Below, in pieces: positions 30,636 to 40,419 of a DNA stretch of 64,000 nucleotides. The notes beneath the pieces were generated by a model. It had not been told where the DNA came from. It made no database searches and saw only the letters and a list, made by a program, of their open reading frames with translations. Position numbers and translations under genes: made by a program. The DNA is from Symbiodinium natans (Eukaryota; Sar; Dinophyceae; Suessiales; Symbiodiniaceae). The stretch lies in assembly GCA_905221605.1 (NCBI GenBank), contig CAJNDS010002523.1, positions 1,958,800-2,022,799 of the forward strand, written 5' to 3'. Positions within the stretch are counted from its first letter, which is position 1. The number at the start of each line of letters is the position of its first letter.

Positions 30636-31134
30636 AGCCAGGCCAGCCAGGTCCGATGACTGGGTAGTTTTTGTAGACTGTCGGCTCTCGATTGCTCATG
30701 TGCGCACAGCTTCGGAGTCATTGTGTGGTCTTCGCCCAACCTTTAGCCGTAAGAACATCGAAACAAATCTTGTGGCAAGACAGCCAGAGGCGCTGCGAAC
30801 ATGGAACCACATGTCACATGTTACATCTCATATGCACACTGCCCAGAGACAGAGAGTCTATCTATTCTTTCCTGCGAATCTCGCTCGCCCAACATCGAAA
30901 CGTCATAGACTCACAGGGCCTGTTGGAAGTCAACACAGGCCTCAGACCCCATCCCACGACCTATGGTTTCTTTTTCGTTCCTGCGCCAGCGACAAGTGCC
31001 TGGGCCCTCTTGTTTTTGAGCCATTTTGACGCGTCGTGTGCAATTTTGCATGCTGCTCCAAGCTGATTTTGAATTTTTGGTGGTTGCCGGTTACCTTGGT
31101 TCAAATACAGAGCTTTCACATAGGACATAGGGAC
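30636..31134 (-). other. Spacer between first ORF and recombinase ORF
   Basis: About 500 bp. Frames on either strand are short and I see no domain. It may contain regulatory sequence or an intron of the first ORF. Confidence 0.4.
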
Positions 31135-31590
31135 TTAGTGACCTAGTGCTGGGTGCTTGCCCGCTTCCGGTGCCCAGGTCCAGGAGATGTTCACAAGCTC
31201 TTGCGCAAGCGGTCTCTTCTGCAAGTCGGTCTCTTGCATAGACCGCGGAACTTCTGCTTTGGACACGCCTCTGCAAAATGGCCTTCTAAGGACCAAGCTT
31301 CCTTTGTACAATCCCGGACTTGGGGGGATGGTTCGTTTGGGCGTACGGGCTACCTCAACGACAGCTGCCACATCGAGAAACGGCTCATCGCGAGCCAATC
31401 GCCACAAGCGGCATAACGCTGCATCCTCTGGTGCCAAGACATAATATGTCGCCAGGTCTGCTCGAGTTTCCAGCCCTAACTCAGACAAATGATCGATGAC
31501 ACGCTGGGGCGCCTTTTGAGCATGCAACCACGGGGTCAGTTCTGCCAATGTGCCCAGAAGACTCGCCTGTCTCTCGACAGCAGATAGCAT
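31135..31590 (-). CDS. Short gag-like first ORF of the element
   Basis: About 151 codons from ATG at 31590, just after repeat A1. It contains RVIDHLSELGLETRADLATY and an acidic/aliphatic stretch, which resemble the N-terminal part of the gag-like ORF at 27755-28960. It may be a duplicated or truncated structural ORF. Function unknown. Confidence 0.45.
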   Translation of the reverse strand: MLSAVERQASLLGTLAELTPWLHAQKAPQRVIDHLSELGLETRADLATYYVLAPEDAALCRLWRLARDEPFLDVAAVVEVARTPKRTIPPSPGLYKGSLVLRRPFCRGVSKAEVPRSMQETDLQKRPLAQELVNISWTWAPEAGKHPALGH

Positions 31591-31598
31591 GACATGGC

Positions 31599-31650
31599 GG
31601 AAAAAGATCTCCACCCCGCTCACGCGGGCCCCGGATGCACTTCCTCGGGC
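31599..31650 (-). repeat. Split direct repeat A1
   Basis: 52 nt identical to the A2 copy, including a small hairpin (CCCGCGTGAGCGGG on the element strand). It lies between the relic spliced leader and the first ORF, so it is the 5' untranslated region. Confidence 0.9.
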
Positions 31651-31670
31651 CTTGAGCCAAAATGGCTACG
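31651..31670 (-). other. Relic dinoflagellate spliced leader in the genome
   Basis: CTTGAGCCAAAATGGCTACG is the exact reverse complement of the last 20 of 22 bases of the conserved dinoflagellate spliced leader. It is fused to the element 5' end with no GT donor after it, and telomere-like repeat begins directly outside. An SL RNA gene would have the donor and an Sm site. A fused leader without a donor is what reverse transcription of a trans-spliced mRNA leaves behind, as known for retroposed dinoflagellate genes. Confidence 0.92.
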
Positions 31671-32017
31671 CCCTAAACCCGGGACCGGATCCCGGAACCA
31701 ATGCATTCACGAAAATAATGTTCATTCCATTCACTCTTTTTTGAATAAATGCTCAGCACAAGAAAAGATTGCTAGTGCTGCCATAAAGTCCAAAGAACAA
31801 AGTAAAAAGAGAATTGCGTGTGAAATATCGTGAACGAAGAGAACATAACTAGAATAGAAGTGTGTGAATTTAATGCGCCATCGAATGAACTTTGAACTTT
31901 ATGTTATGGCTGAGCGAAGTGAGCGTGAAAAAGCCCCGCCGAACATACAGACAACAGGGTTTTTTGTCGCTCAGCCTTTTCGCATTCTTCTTGCGCGGCC
32001 AGCATCGTATTCTTTTT

Positions 32018-32079
32018 GGCCGCGTTGTACTACATTTAAAGTGGTGTTTGGAAGCACAATCATATAGTAGCAAAAGTAA
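32018..32079 (+). repeat. Direct repeat in the AT-rich island, copy 1
   Basis: Shares ATTTAAAG and TTTGGAAGCACAATCATA and a GTAGCAAAA tail with 33112-33171, about 85% alike by eye. The two copies lie 1.1 kb apart and might bound one unit. Confidence 0.75.
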
Positions 32080-33111
32080 TATGTTCGTCCCTTTTTTCAT
32101 AATTCAATCATAATGCTATCTATTCATATTAGTGAAATCGATGATCTTTGAAGCTAAAGGCAAATTATCAGCCGGATGACTCGATTACATTGAATTAGAG
32201 AGCATAGAAGATACATTTCTTTTAGGATCTTTAAAAGATAGATTTTCAAATACATCCGAAATATTTGATGGATATTCAATATTCTGTCTTTGAAAAGTGG
32301 ATATTCATTATGATCGTTCAATTGATATCAATTTCTGAAAATGCTTCCCGTTTATTTAGCCGCTGACCCGGGTCGAGCGCCAGGAAGCAGTTTACATGAT
32401 GGATAATCTGGTTAGATGGGACGGATCTTACAAAATATACCTGGAAGGGATCCAGAAAGAAGAGGGTTCCCACAAAAGCAAAAAGTAAAAAAAAAAAAAA
32501 AAAACTCCACGATTCGAAAATATCGCGAATGGCCCGCCAACCCACAAAACCGTTCCGATCCTGGACTCCGGACCCCCCACTTGGAACCCCCGCACACAGA
32601 CACACACAAAATGAAAAACACCGAAAAAAACTCTTCTTCCCATGGTCATGAATGCAAGACCCCTTGTCCTGGGGACCCTCCCCATAAAAATTCCGCAACA
32701 TTCTTCTCTGCACTTGGAACCCGGGGCTCCAAAGCCCCCAATCCCCTCCTAATAGTCCTTGCTCTCATCAGACCCATAAGATGATGAATGATTCGTGATG
32801 TTCGCCCAACGAACGTTCTGTGCAATATAGGATAATGGTATGCCAGGTTCCGGATCGAGCCTCTTATCGCCCCCAACGATGAAGGAATAACTGGTCAGCG
32901 ATGTCATTGATGAAGCACATTATAATCATTATAACTTCAGGAATGATGTGTCCGAAAGATGCAATCGTCCAGAGATCCATTTGCATTGTCAAAATCTGCC
33001 AGGCCGCGTTTCCAGCGCGCTTTGTATTCTGCTCCAAAATGATTCTACAATCTCATCCTCCAAGACGATCAGCGAAGCATTCCGGCCATTCAGCAGAAAC
33101 ACCATAATAAG

Positions 33112-33171
33112 GGCCGCTTTATACTAGATTTAAAGGGGCGTTTGGAAGCACAATCATACGGTAGCAAAATA
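33112..33171 (+). repeat. Direct repeat in the AT-rich island, copy 2
   Basis: Partner of 32018-32079, same orientation, starting GGCCGC and containing TTTGGAAGCACAATCATA. Confidence 0.75.
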
Positions 33172-33790
33172 CTCCAGAAAGTTAGTATTCATAGTATCTC
33201 CCGCCTTTTAAACCTTGTCAAACAAATCCAGCAAGATCACGCGCAGCCCATTTGTTGCAAAAAAGTGCTATCTGCTTCTAGGCCCAAGCAACGAGCTAAA
33301 TTCTAGCGTATTTCAACCTTGACCCGGGATCCTCCAAGCCTCGACGCAGATCCGACGCTGATGCTGGCCATGGCTAGCCATAGATAACGCGCTTTGACAA
33401 AATCAAGCAAACTTGTGGCTTGTGGTTGACAAGATCAACAGGTGACACAGCATCGTGGGAAGCCTTCAGTGAAACTTGAAAGCATGCGGCAGACGAAGGA
33501 TTCCTGGGCGATTTCTCAACAACCAAAAATCTATGCTTGAAATCGATACGCCACCAAAAAGTAGATCTACTCTCAATGTCGAAAGCATAAAGACAAACAA
33601 GGAAAGTGCACTCTCCGAGTGACAATGTGTCCAGATATCGAAAACAAGCGCTAGTACGGTACGCTGAATACCCACGTGCGTTTGCGTGCCCTACGGCGGC
33701 ACTTCTTAGAGGCGTCTTCAATCCCTTCGCGCCATTCTGGATCACCAATCCCGATAATGTGGAAGTTGTGGCCGCAAATGCCAACCAAAG

Positions 33791-33912
33791 GTAAATAGTG
33801 CTAGATAATGCTAAATAGTGATGAATCGTGCTAAATAAAGCTAAATAGTGCTAAATGGTGCTGGACAGTGCTAAATCGTGCAAATCGTGCTAAAAAGTGC
33901 TAAAAAGTGCGA
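33791..33912 (+). repeat. Short tandem repeat, 10-bp unit (GTGCTAAATA-like)
   Basis: About a dozen imperfect units with the core GTGCTAAA and changing following bases. It borders the AT-rich island on the right. No gene. Confidence 0.85.
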
Positions 33913-34056
33913 ACTCATGCAGAATGCTACGAAACAAATACACGAATATTGCCAAACAAGACGCGCAAGCAGTTATGTGATCGGTGGAAAAGGTTCTCAG
34001 ACCTACGTAGTGTCCCATCTGCCAGTAATTATGGCTTGAAAAGCTTCCATGATATT

Positions 34057-34231
34057 GAACCTAATACTACTACCTGCTACTACTACCTGCTACTATTACT
34101 ACTGCTACTAATACTAACGACTACTACTACACTACCTGCTGCTATCACTGCTACTTCTCTGCGTGATCTACTTGTACTACCACTACTACTATTAAAAAAT
34201 TTAAAAGACTACTACTACGACGACGACGACG

Positions 34232-34304
<73 letters not shown>
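34057..34304 (+). repeat. (TAC)n microsatellite
   Basis: Interrupted TAC/CTA triplets from about 34057 and pure from about 34230 to 34304. Poly-Tyr and poly-Val frames are artefacts of the repeat. Confidence 0.95.
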
Positions 34305-34529
34305 GGGTTGCGCGCCTCAGGGCGCCTGGTGCTTTGGGGTGTGTGAGGTGCTGGAAAGCATGGTTTTTGCGATGTATTTGGACATGTGTGTAAAAAGTCT
34401 CAAAACGCGAAGATCGCGTCAACTAATTTTAAGCCGGAAATCGAAGCCCGAAACGCGAAACCCGACAAAAAAACCTCAACCCTAAACCCTAAACCGTAAA
34501 ACCTAGGTCAAAGAACTGTTGGGCTTGCA

Positions 34530-35138
34530 CTTGAGGGTTTGGGGTTGAGGCTGTACTTTTGGGCTTTTTCTATGGGGTTTGGGGTTTAGGGTGTAAGGTC
34601 AAAGGACTTTTGGGCTTGCACTTGAGGGTTTGGGGTTGGGGCTGTAAGGTCAAAGGACTTTTGGGCTTTTTCTATGGGGTTTGGGGTTTAGGGTGTAAGG
34701 TCAAAGGACTTTTGGGCTTTTTCTATGGGGTTAGGGGTTGAGGGTGTAAGGTCAAAGGACTTTTGGGTTTTTTCCATGGGGTTTGGGGTTTAGGGTGTAA
34801 GGTCAAAGGACTTATGGGCTTGCACTTGAGGGTTTGGGGTTGAGGCTGTAAGGTCAAAGGACTTTTGGGCTTGCACTTGAGGGTTTGGGGTTGAGGCTGT
34901 AAGGTCAAAGGACTTTTGGGCTTTTTCTATGGGGTTTGGGGTTTAGGGTGTAAGGTCAAAGGACTTTTGGGCTTTTTCTACGGGGTTTGGGGTTTAGGGT
35001 GTAAGGTCAAAGGACTTTTGGGCTTTTTCTATGGGGTTAGGGGTTGAGGGTGTAAGGTCAAAGGACTTTTGGGTTTTGTCCATGGGGTTTGGGGTTTAGG
35101 GTGTAAGGTCAAAGGACTTATGGGCTTGCACTTGAGGG
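34530..35138 (+). repeat. Minisatellite, about 50-bp unit
   Basis: About eleven units that each contain AAGGTCAAAGGACTTTTGGG and then either CTTTTTCTATGGGGTTTGGG or CTTGCACTTGAGGGTTTGGG, ending in TTTAGGGTGT. Two alternative half-units alternate. The array resumes at 36346-36470 on the far side of the transposase-like exons, which therefore interrupt it. Confidence 0.9.
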
Positions 35139-35145
35139 TTTTTCC

Positions 35146-35604
35146 TCAGGCAGTCTGCACCTTGACCACTCCCAGAACGGCCTTGAGCAGACACTGGGGG
35201 CTATCCCCTGTGACGGACTGCCGGAAAACCCATTGCTGCACTCTGCGCTTGATAAAGGAGGACGCAGTCTTGTACCCGCGCTTGTCGCGAGCTGCACGAT
35301 TTGCACGTCTGCTAACAAAATGTTTCAAAGACCCCCATGCTGCACCCAGGCTTTGTGTACCAGCCAGAGAAGAGCAGCCTCGTGGGACCTCTTTTGCCTG
35401 ACTCAAGACTTTACAGTACTCGCGACTCGTGTGGCTCACTTGGTAGCAAGGCACGTCGAACTTAGCAGCAGCCTTCTTCCAGCTCTTGCAGCCGTCGGCA
35501 TACAAAGCTGTGCGTGCACGTGTGCCACTGAGTCTCTGCGTGATCTTGCTCTGCATGATTTCCTGAAAGGACTCGATGGGCGGGTGGGCTCGAGGGAGAA
35601 CAGC
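35146..35604 (-). CDS. ISXO2/Merlin-like transposase domain, 3' exon
   Basis: Minus-strand exon starting after an intron (35605-35741) and reading AVLPRAHPPIESFQEIM, then RTALYADGCKSWKKAAAKF (second catalytic Asp in the 'DGCKSW' position), and GAAWGSLKHFVSRRANRAARD near the end. This is the order of IS1595/ISXO2-type DDE transposases, where the last motif normally contains N/E. The acidic residue is not obvious here, so activity is doubtful. Such domains are known in eukaryotic Merlin elements. It ends in a stop at 35146. Confidence 0.6.
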   Translation of the reverse strand, partial: AVLPRAHPPIESFQEIMQSKITQRLSGTRARTALYADGCKSWKKAAAKFDVPCYQVSHTSREYCKVLSQAKEVPRGCSSLAGTQSLGAAWGSLKHFVSRRANRAARDKRGYKTASSFIKRRVQQWVFRQSVTGDSPQCLLKAVLGVVKVQTA

Positions 35605-35741
35605 CTTCATTGAGGCTGCAAAAGAAAAAAAAACGTCCAGATCAGGGTTTTATGGTTTAGGGCACGTATGGGTTTAGGAGGGTTCAAGCCGAAAGCCCTA
35701 GACAAAAGACGCCGAAAGGCAAGTGGTCGCAGAAACCTTAC

Positions 35742-36088
35742 CACGGTCTTGCCCGTGCGTCGCTCACGCATGCCAAGCACTCGCCAATGCACCGGGTAAG
35801 CTGAGAACTTCTTGCCTCGCTTCTGCAACGCCTGTATCTGGTCTGCATGGAGAGGGCTCGAAGCAGGGACAAACCACTTGCCCACGGATGTCTCATCCAC
35901 CTCGACACTCTGTCCCAGCTTCAAAGTATTGCTCAGGTACTCGCCCTGCGCCGCCTCTTTCTGAAGAACAGCTTGTTCTGGGTGAAGCTGCGGTGGCAGG
36001 ATTGCACAAGCTGCTCGGGCCGTACGGGAGTCATCTTGCGTGAAGAGCAGTACACCAACAGCATGTCCAACAGCTCGGCGGGCGTGAC
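35742..36088 (-). CDS. ISXO2/Merlin-like transposase domain, middle exon
   Basis: Begins after acceptor CGCACGGCAG with VTPAELLDMLLVYCSSRK (helix-turn-helix-like part) and ends KTV before donor GTAAGG. The first catalytic Asp is in SVEVDETSVGKW, followed by HWRVLGMRERRTGKTV, the family signature. The two halves are in different frames, with a one-base break near 35960 (AAGAGGCGGCG), so the exon is frame-broken as given. Confidence 0.65.
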
Positions 36089-36166
36089 CTGCCGTGCGAG
36101 AATTTAAAAATGACGGGGTATCACTTTTGGGGGTGTCCCTTTCGATTCGGGGTTCAGGGGCCTGGC

Positions 36167-36304
36167 CTGGAGGGCATAAAACGTGGAGTTCTGCAGGAAA
36201 GCGTGGCGCTTCTGACATCGCCAGCTAGAGCAGCGCCAGTGCCAGTGGGGCTTCCTGTTCGCACGTCGAAGTCGAAGGGACCCTTGAGGCTGGAGGCGCC
36301 ACAC
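36167..36304 (-). CDS. ISXO2/Merlin-like transposase domain, zinc-ribbon exon
   Basis: Contains HWHWRCSSWRCQKRHAFLQN and STFYALQ, matching the zinc-ribbon end of ISXO2-type proteins (...CrkC...T.f...). It joins 36088 through an intron of 78 bp whose donor is CAG|GCCAGG, a GC donor, and whose acceptor is GGCAG. GC donors are common in dinoflagellates. The upstream limit is uncertain. Confidence 0.5.
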
Positions 36305-36345
36305 GCAGAGCGTCTCCGACTGGACTGCACGACGCCCTTGCGGAT

Positions 36346-36470
36346 TTTTTCTATGGGGTTTGGGGTTTAGGGTGTAAGGTCAAAGGAGTTTTGGGCTTGC
36401 ACTTGAGGGTTTGGGGTTGAGGCTGCAAGGTGAAAGGTCTTTTGGGCTTTTTCTATGGGATTTTAGGTTT
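36346..36470 (+). repeat. Minisatellite, continuation of the 34530-35138 array
   Basis: Two to three units of the same repeat (TTTTTCTATGGGGTTTGGGG, AAGGTCAAAGGAGTTTTGGG). The array is split by 35146-36304. Confidence 0.85.
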
Positions 36471-36600
36471 AAGGGCACTGTGGGACTGCTTTGTCATTCA
36501 GGGTACACATGTGCTTGGAGTGTTTCGGGTCCCCACACCCCAAACCCTGCAGCCAGAAGAAAGGGCTCGAATACTTTCTGGCGCGCTGGAGGAATCGTGC

Positions 36601-37139
36601 TTAAAGGAGCTCCCAGTCAGACTGTCTGATGCTGTACTCCAAGCAACAAGCAACATCCTCAAACGTAGCAGCCACAGTGCGCCACAGCGCCTGCGTCCAC
36701 CTGTTGGCCGTCAGACGCAAGTGATGACGATTGAGCAAGTCTTGGGCTTGCGCAAGAGTGCTGGCAGCGTGCTGGCGCAGACGCAAGGCTCCGTACCTTG
36801 CCTGAATGTTGAGAAGAAGAGACCCCTCGCACGGGCCTCGGCTAGCGCCGCGGGGTGTTGCAGCAGTTCTCCAAGCGCCGTTTGAAGAGTTCTGCACCAG
36901 GAATGCATGAAGGGCAAGAGGTTGGCGGCTTGAAGCAGTTGGAAGCGGAGACGCCTCCTGTCGCCTGTCGTCACCATCCAGCAAATCAGAACCGCGTTCC
37001 TGAGGACGCGAACTGTCTCGTCCGCGAAAGCAGCAGCAGGCTCCGGCCCGGAGACATTGTTCAGCACGTGGGCGAAGAGAAGTCTTGCCATGCGAAGAGC
37101 GTCACTTTCTGGAAGCAGAGCCAGTGATCGAGAAGACAT
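36601..37139 (-). CDS. Hypothetical exon(s), two overlapping frames
   Basis: Two minus-strand frames overlap: one starts SRSLALLPESDALRMARLLF (from 37139), the other ends LEYSIRQSDWELL (to 36601). Together they read as one helical polypeptide with a frame break near 36800. GC-rich codon use supports coding. No domain recognised. It may be an upstream part of the transposase-like gene because strand and spacing agree. Confidence 0.4.
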
Positions 37140-37833
37140 GGCTCAGAGCAACAACGGTAGGTCAGTGGCAAGGTTCCGGAGCTTGCACAGCTTCGAGCGT
37201 GAGTCTTCCTGTGCGTCCTTCGTCCACACTCTCACTTGCAAAGGAAGCAGTCAACAACACGGAAACAGAATGTGACGTGCCCCATGCGGATTTTCTTCAC
37301 TCTCGCTTGCACAGGAAGCAGTCAGAAACACGAAAACAGACTGTGACGTGCCCGTAGTCCCTACCCAGAAAAGACTGGCCCAGCCTATGGGCTCTTGGTT
37401 CTCTCTGCCCCGAAGAGAGAGACTTCGTGTGCCCTAGGCGTACTGGCACATTTCTTGTAACGGGGTCTTGACTTTTTTTTTGTCGCCCAGTGGCTTTCGG
37501 GAATTTTTCAGGGCTGGCTACGAGCAGAAACGGAACCCGTACATGTAGCACTTCTGTTTTCTGAGGAAACTTATAAGTATCAGTGTTTTGGGCTTTGAGG
37601 ACTCGACTCACGGGTTTTGGGCTCCATGCCAGATTAAAGAAATCACGCGCGTCCCTGTGCGCGCAGCAAGAATGTTCGAACGTCTCTGGCATACGCACGA
37701 GCACATACTTCAATCTATAAACCCGCCAAGCCTCGCCGACGTCCCTAGAGTAGACCCGTCCTACCCGCTGGACCGAGCCCTGGACCCGTAAGCCCGCGCC
37801 TAAGTACAAACCCGTAAACCCTTGCCTACCTCC

Positions 37834-38076
37834 CTAAACCCTTGCGTCTGTGCGGTTGCGGCGCAGAGCAGTACGAATGTCTTCATACTCTGTGCGCAAA
37901 TCCTGTGGAAGCTCTTTGTAGCGATGCATTGGAAAAGGCAACCCAGCTGTTGCTGTATGCCACCAACAGCGTCGCTGACCATGGCCATTCAAGGGCTTCT
38001 TGTAGAAGCCGTTGCAGATGAGGGTAAGCACGCCTTCGTGCTTCCCTGATCGTAACAAGTGAGGTGAAAGTGCCAA
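37834..38076 (-). CDS. Hypothetical exon
   Basis: Reads HLLRSGKHEGVLTLICNGFY, then HGQRRCWWHT and a charged tail RTEYEDIRTALRRNR. His/Cys/Trp spacing suggests a small metal-binding fold, but I cannot name it. Probably spliced to 38200-38525 upstream. Confidence 0.4.
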   Translation of the reverse strand: MALSPHLLRSGKHEGVLTLICNGFYKKPLNGHGQRRCWWHTATAGLPFPMHRYKELPQDLRTEYEDIRTALRRNRTDARV

Positions 38077-38199
38077 GGCGCAAACCTCACACCTGCCCCA
38101 CTTTGTCTGTGGCCGAGATCTCTCCTCAGGGCATTGCAGAGGCCAGGGTGCACTGTTTGGGGTTGAGGTTTAGGGTTGAGGGCTTTCCGGCTGACTTGG

Positions 38200-38525
38200 G
38201 CTACGTCATGTGTTGCCTGTGCAGCAGGCTCCAAAGCATGAGGAGACCAGGAAGATGTAGAGTGCTGCAGAGAGGACCTTGAGGGCAGCACGCATGCATC
38301 CAGAGCTTCCTGGACCTCTGGATCAGCCTCCAACGCCTGTGTGTTGGGGTAATCCTCCACCCGAGGCCAGTTCCAACTGCGAGTGACATTATTCTGAGGC
38401 ATGCTCGCAACATGCTGGCCGGAAGCTAGCGCGGCAGGAGCAACGTCATCCTCGGAGTCTGAGACAACAAGCATCGGTGGTTCCACACGTGCTGCCGGAA
38501 TGTCGGACGCAGCCTGTCTCTGCAT
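38200..38525 (-). CDS. Hypothetical acidic exon
   Basis: Starts with an ATG at 38525, then an acidic stretch MLVVSDSEDDVAPA and RVEDYPNTQALEADPEVQEA, low-complexity and likely disordered. Below 38200 the frame runs into telomere-like repeat, so a donor must lie near there. Parent gene unknown. Confidence 0.35.
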
Positions 38526-38632
38526 ACTCCACCAGCCTGAGGAAAGAGCATGGCATTGCTAATGAAACCGTGAACCCTAAACCCTAAACCCTAAAGCCAA
38601 ACCCGTAAACCCTATACCGTAAACCCGAAACC

Positions 38633-39004
38633 CTAAACCCTCAACAAAATCCCGACCCAGAACATGCTGTTGGAAAGCAAGAATCTTTTGCAACGCAAAC
38701 TGTGGGGCGCAGACGAGGTGGCAAGGGGAGCATCTGCAAGCACTAGTGTAAGCCAATCCTGTCTGTTACGCGGCACAGTCCAAGAAGCTGGCAATCCCCA
38801 GCGTCTATGTATCCATCTGGCATAGCGCTGAGACGCAGCTGTGACATGCATCCCGCACGCCCGAGAGGAGACCAAACCCAAGGCAGCACGTCCAAGGAAA
38901 GGACCAATATGAGCCAGCCAAGACCAAGGTAAGCTGCCGCGCCGTGTGTCGCCCAGCACTGTGGCCCATGTGAACTGCACAGCGGAGTCTGGATACTGAC
39001 ATAA
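38633..39004 (-). CDS. Hypothetical exon downstream of an intron
   Basis: Begins about 39004 after a CAG acceptor with VLCQYPDSAVQFTWATVLGD and continues with RWIHRRWGLPASWTVPRNRQ to about 38640. Many Trp/Arg residues. Continues the gene of 39063-39215 in the same direction. No family recognised. Confidence 0.4.
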   Translation of the reverse strand, partial: LCQYPDSAVQFTWATVLGDTRRGSLPWSWLAHIGPFLGRAALGLVSSRACGMHVTAASQRYARWIHRRWGLPASWTVPRNRQDWLTLVLADAPLATSSAPHSLRCKRFLLSNSMFWVGILLRV

Positions 39005-39062
39005 GACCTGCAGAAGCAGAAAATACACTCCCCTCGCAAGAAGGGAAAAAAACAGAAACAGG

Positions 39063-39320
39063 TTAAGAGTGTCTATCTGTGAGAAGCACCAGGTTGATGT
39101 CGACCCAGGTGTGCGGACAAGCCACAAAGAGATGATCCTCCACATCGCTGTACGGGAAGTCGACAAAAGCAGCCAAAGGCACCGGAAGTCGCACGTCGGC
39201 CAAACGCAGAACCAGCAGAGCTGCGAGAGCCGCAGCCAACCATGGAGTCATCGGTCCAGCAACGCAGAACGTAAAGCAGCATCCAAGCAACACAGATACG
39301 GAGGGAAGCCACGTGTTTTC
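39063..39320 (-). CDS. Hypothetical exon
   Basis: Minus-strand stretch with a hydrophobic segment (GPMTPWLAAALAALLVLRLA) and then VDFPYSDVEDHLFVACPHTW. Probably one membrane segment. Exon limits uncertain; the upstream frame enters telomere-like repeat near 39330. Confidence 0.35.
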   Translation of the reverse strand, partial: ENTWLPSVSVLLGCCFTFCVAGPMTPWLAAALAALLVLRLADVRLPVPLAAFVDFPYSDVEDHLFVACPHTWVDINLVLLTDRHS

Positions 39321-39598
39321 TCCAAGATATGTGGTGGGTTTAAGGGTTAAGGGTTTAGGGTTGAGGGGGCCTGAACAAGTGTGCAGACCTATGACGTGCG
39401 AATTGTCTGAAACACTCGCAAGAGTATTGCCACCTACAAGGATGGACTGTTTCATTGGCAGCGGCACGAGAGACATCATGGCTCAGTCAGGGAAATTCAC
39501 GAGCCCGGACGTACCCAACCCCCCCCCCTCCCCCTCCCCCCCCCCCCACCTTCCCCCCCAGCGGCAGGAAAAGACCAGGCGCCAGGAAGCGCGCATGG

Positions 39599-40016
<418 letters not shown>

Positions 40017-40227
40017 CAGCAGCAGCAGCAGCAGCGGCGGCAGCAGCAGCACAGAATAAGAAGTAAACCTGACAGGAGCCACGAACCTGAAAGCAATCAC
40101 ATGTTAGCGCAGTCCCTCTATTCCTTTCGTCCTTTTATTTCTGTTCTCGTTTCTTTCTGTCTTTCGCTCTTTCGTTTTGGTTTTCTCTCTTGCGGGCTTT
40201 ATTTCTTGATTTGCTCCTTTCTGCCTC

Positions 40228-40376
40228 CATTTCTTCCTTCTTTCCTTCCCTCCCTCCCTCCCTCCCTCCTTCTTTCCTTCCTTCCTTCCCTCCCTTCCCT
40301 CCCTGCCTTCCCTCCCTCCCTTCCTTCCTTCCTTCCCTCCCTCCGCCCCCCCCCCCCCCCCAAAAAAAAAAAAAAC
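40228..40376 (+). repeat. (CCTT)n-type pyrimidine tract followed by poly-C and poly-A
   Basis: Pure pyrimidine run of CCCT/CCTT units, then C14 and A13. Non-coding; on the minus strand it is a purine tract. Confidence 0.95.
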
Positions 40377-40419
40377 AAGTGCAGGAAACAACTATTTAAA
40401 AAAAGCTGTAAATAATACC

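Larger units (their letters stand above)
24613..31670 (-). mobile_element. Tyrosine-recombinase retrotransposon (DIRS/Ngaro-like) with split direct repeats and relic spliced leader
   Basis: Read on the minus strand: spliced leader (31670-31651), repeat A1 (31650-31599), a short gag-like ORF, a tyrosine-recombinase-like ORF, a gag-like zinc-finger ORF, RT-RNase H, then repeat B1, spacer, repeat A2, spacer, repeat B2. A once at the start and B-A-B at the end is the split-direct-repeat topology of PAT/Ngaro elements, which integrate through a circle by tyrosine recombinase. The spacers between B1, A2 and B2 are unusual. Having the recombinase ORF upstream of the RT also differs from classical DIRS order. 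The insertion lies in CCCTAAA repeat on both sides. Confidence 0.75.
31671..33790. other. AT-rich island of unknown origin
   Basis: Composition drops sharply from the GC-rich surroundings, telomere-like repeat is absent, and homopolymer A/T tracts are frequent. Two direct repeats of about 60 bp lie inside. Short minus-strand frames (32318-32713, 33374-33784) do not resemble families I know. An organelle-derived or foreign insertion is possible but I could not identify a gene, and I do not assign one. Confidence 0.6.

Noticed and set aside
31651-31670. Functional SL RNA gene
   Set aside because: No GT donor follows the leader and no Sm-site-like tail is present; the leader is fused to element sequence instead.
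32318-32784. Organelle protein gene in the AT-rich island
   Set aside because: I compared the frames mentally with common mitochondrial and plastid proteins and found no convincing match.
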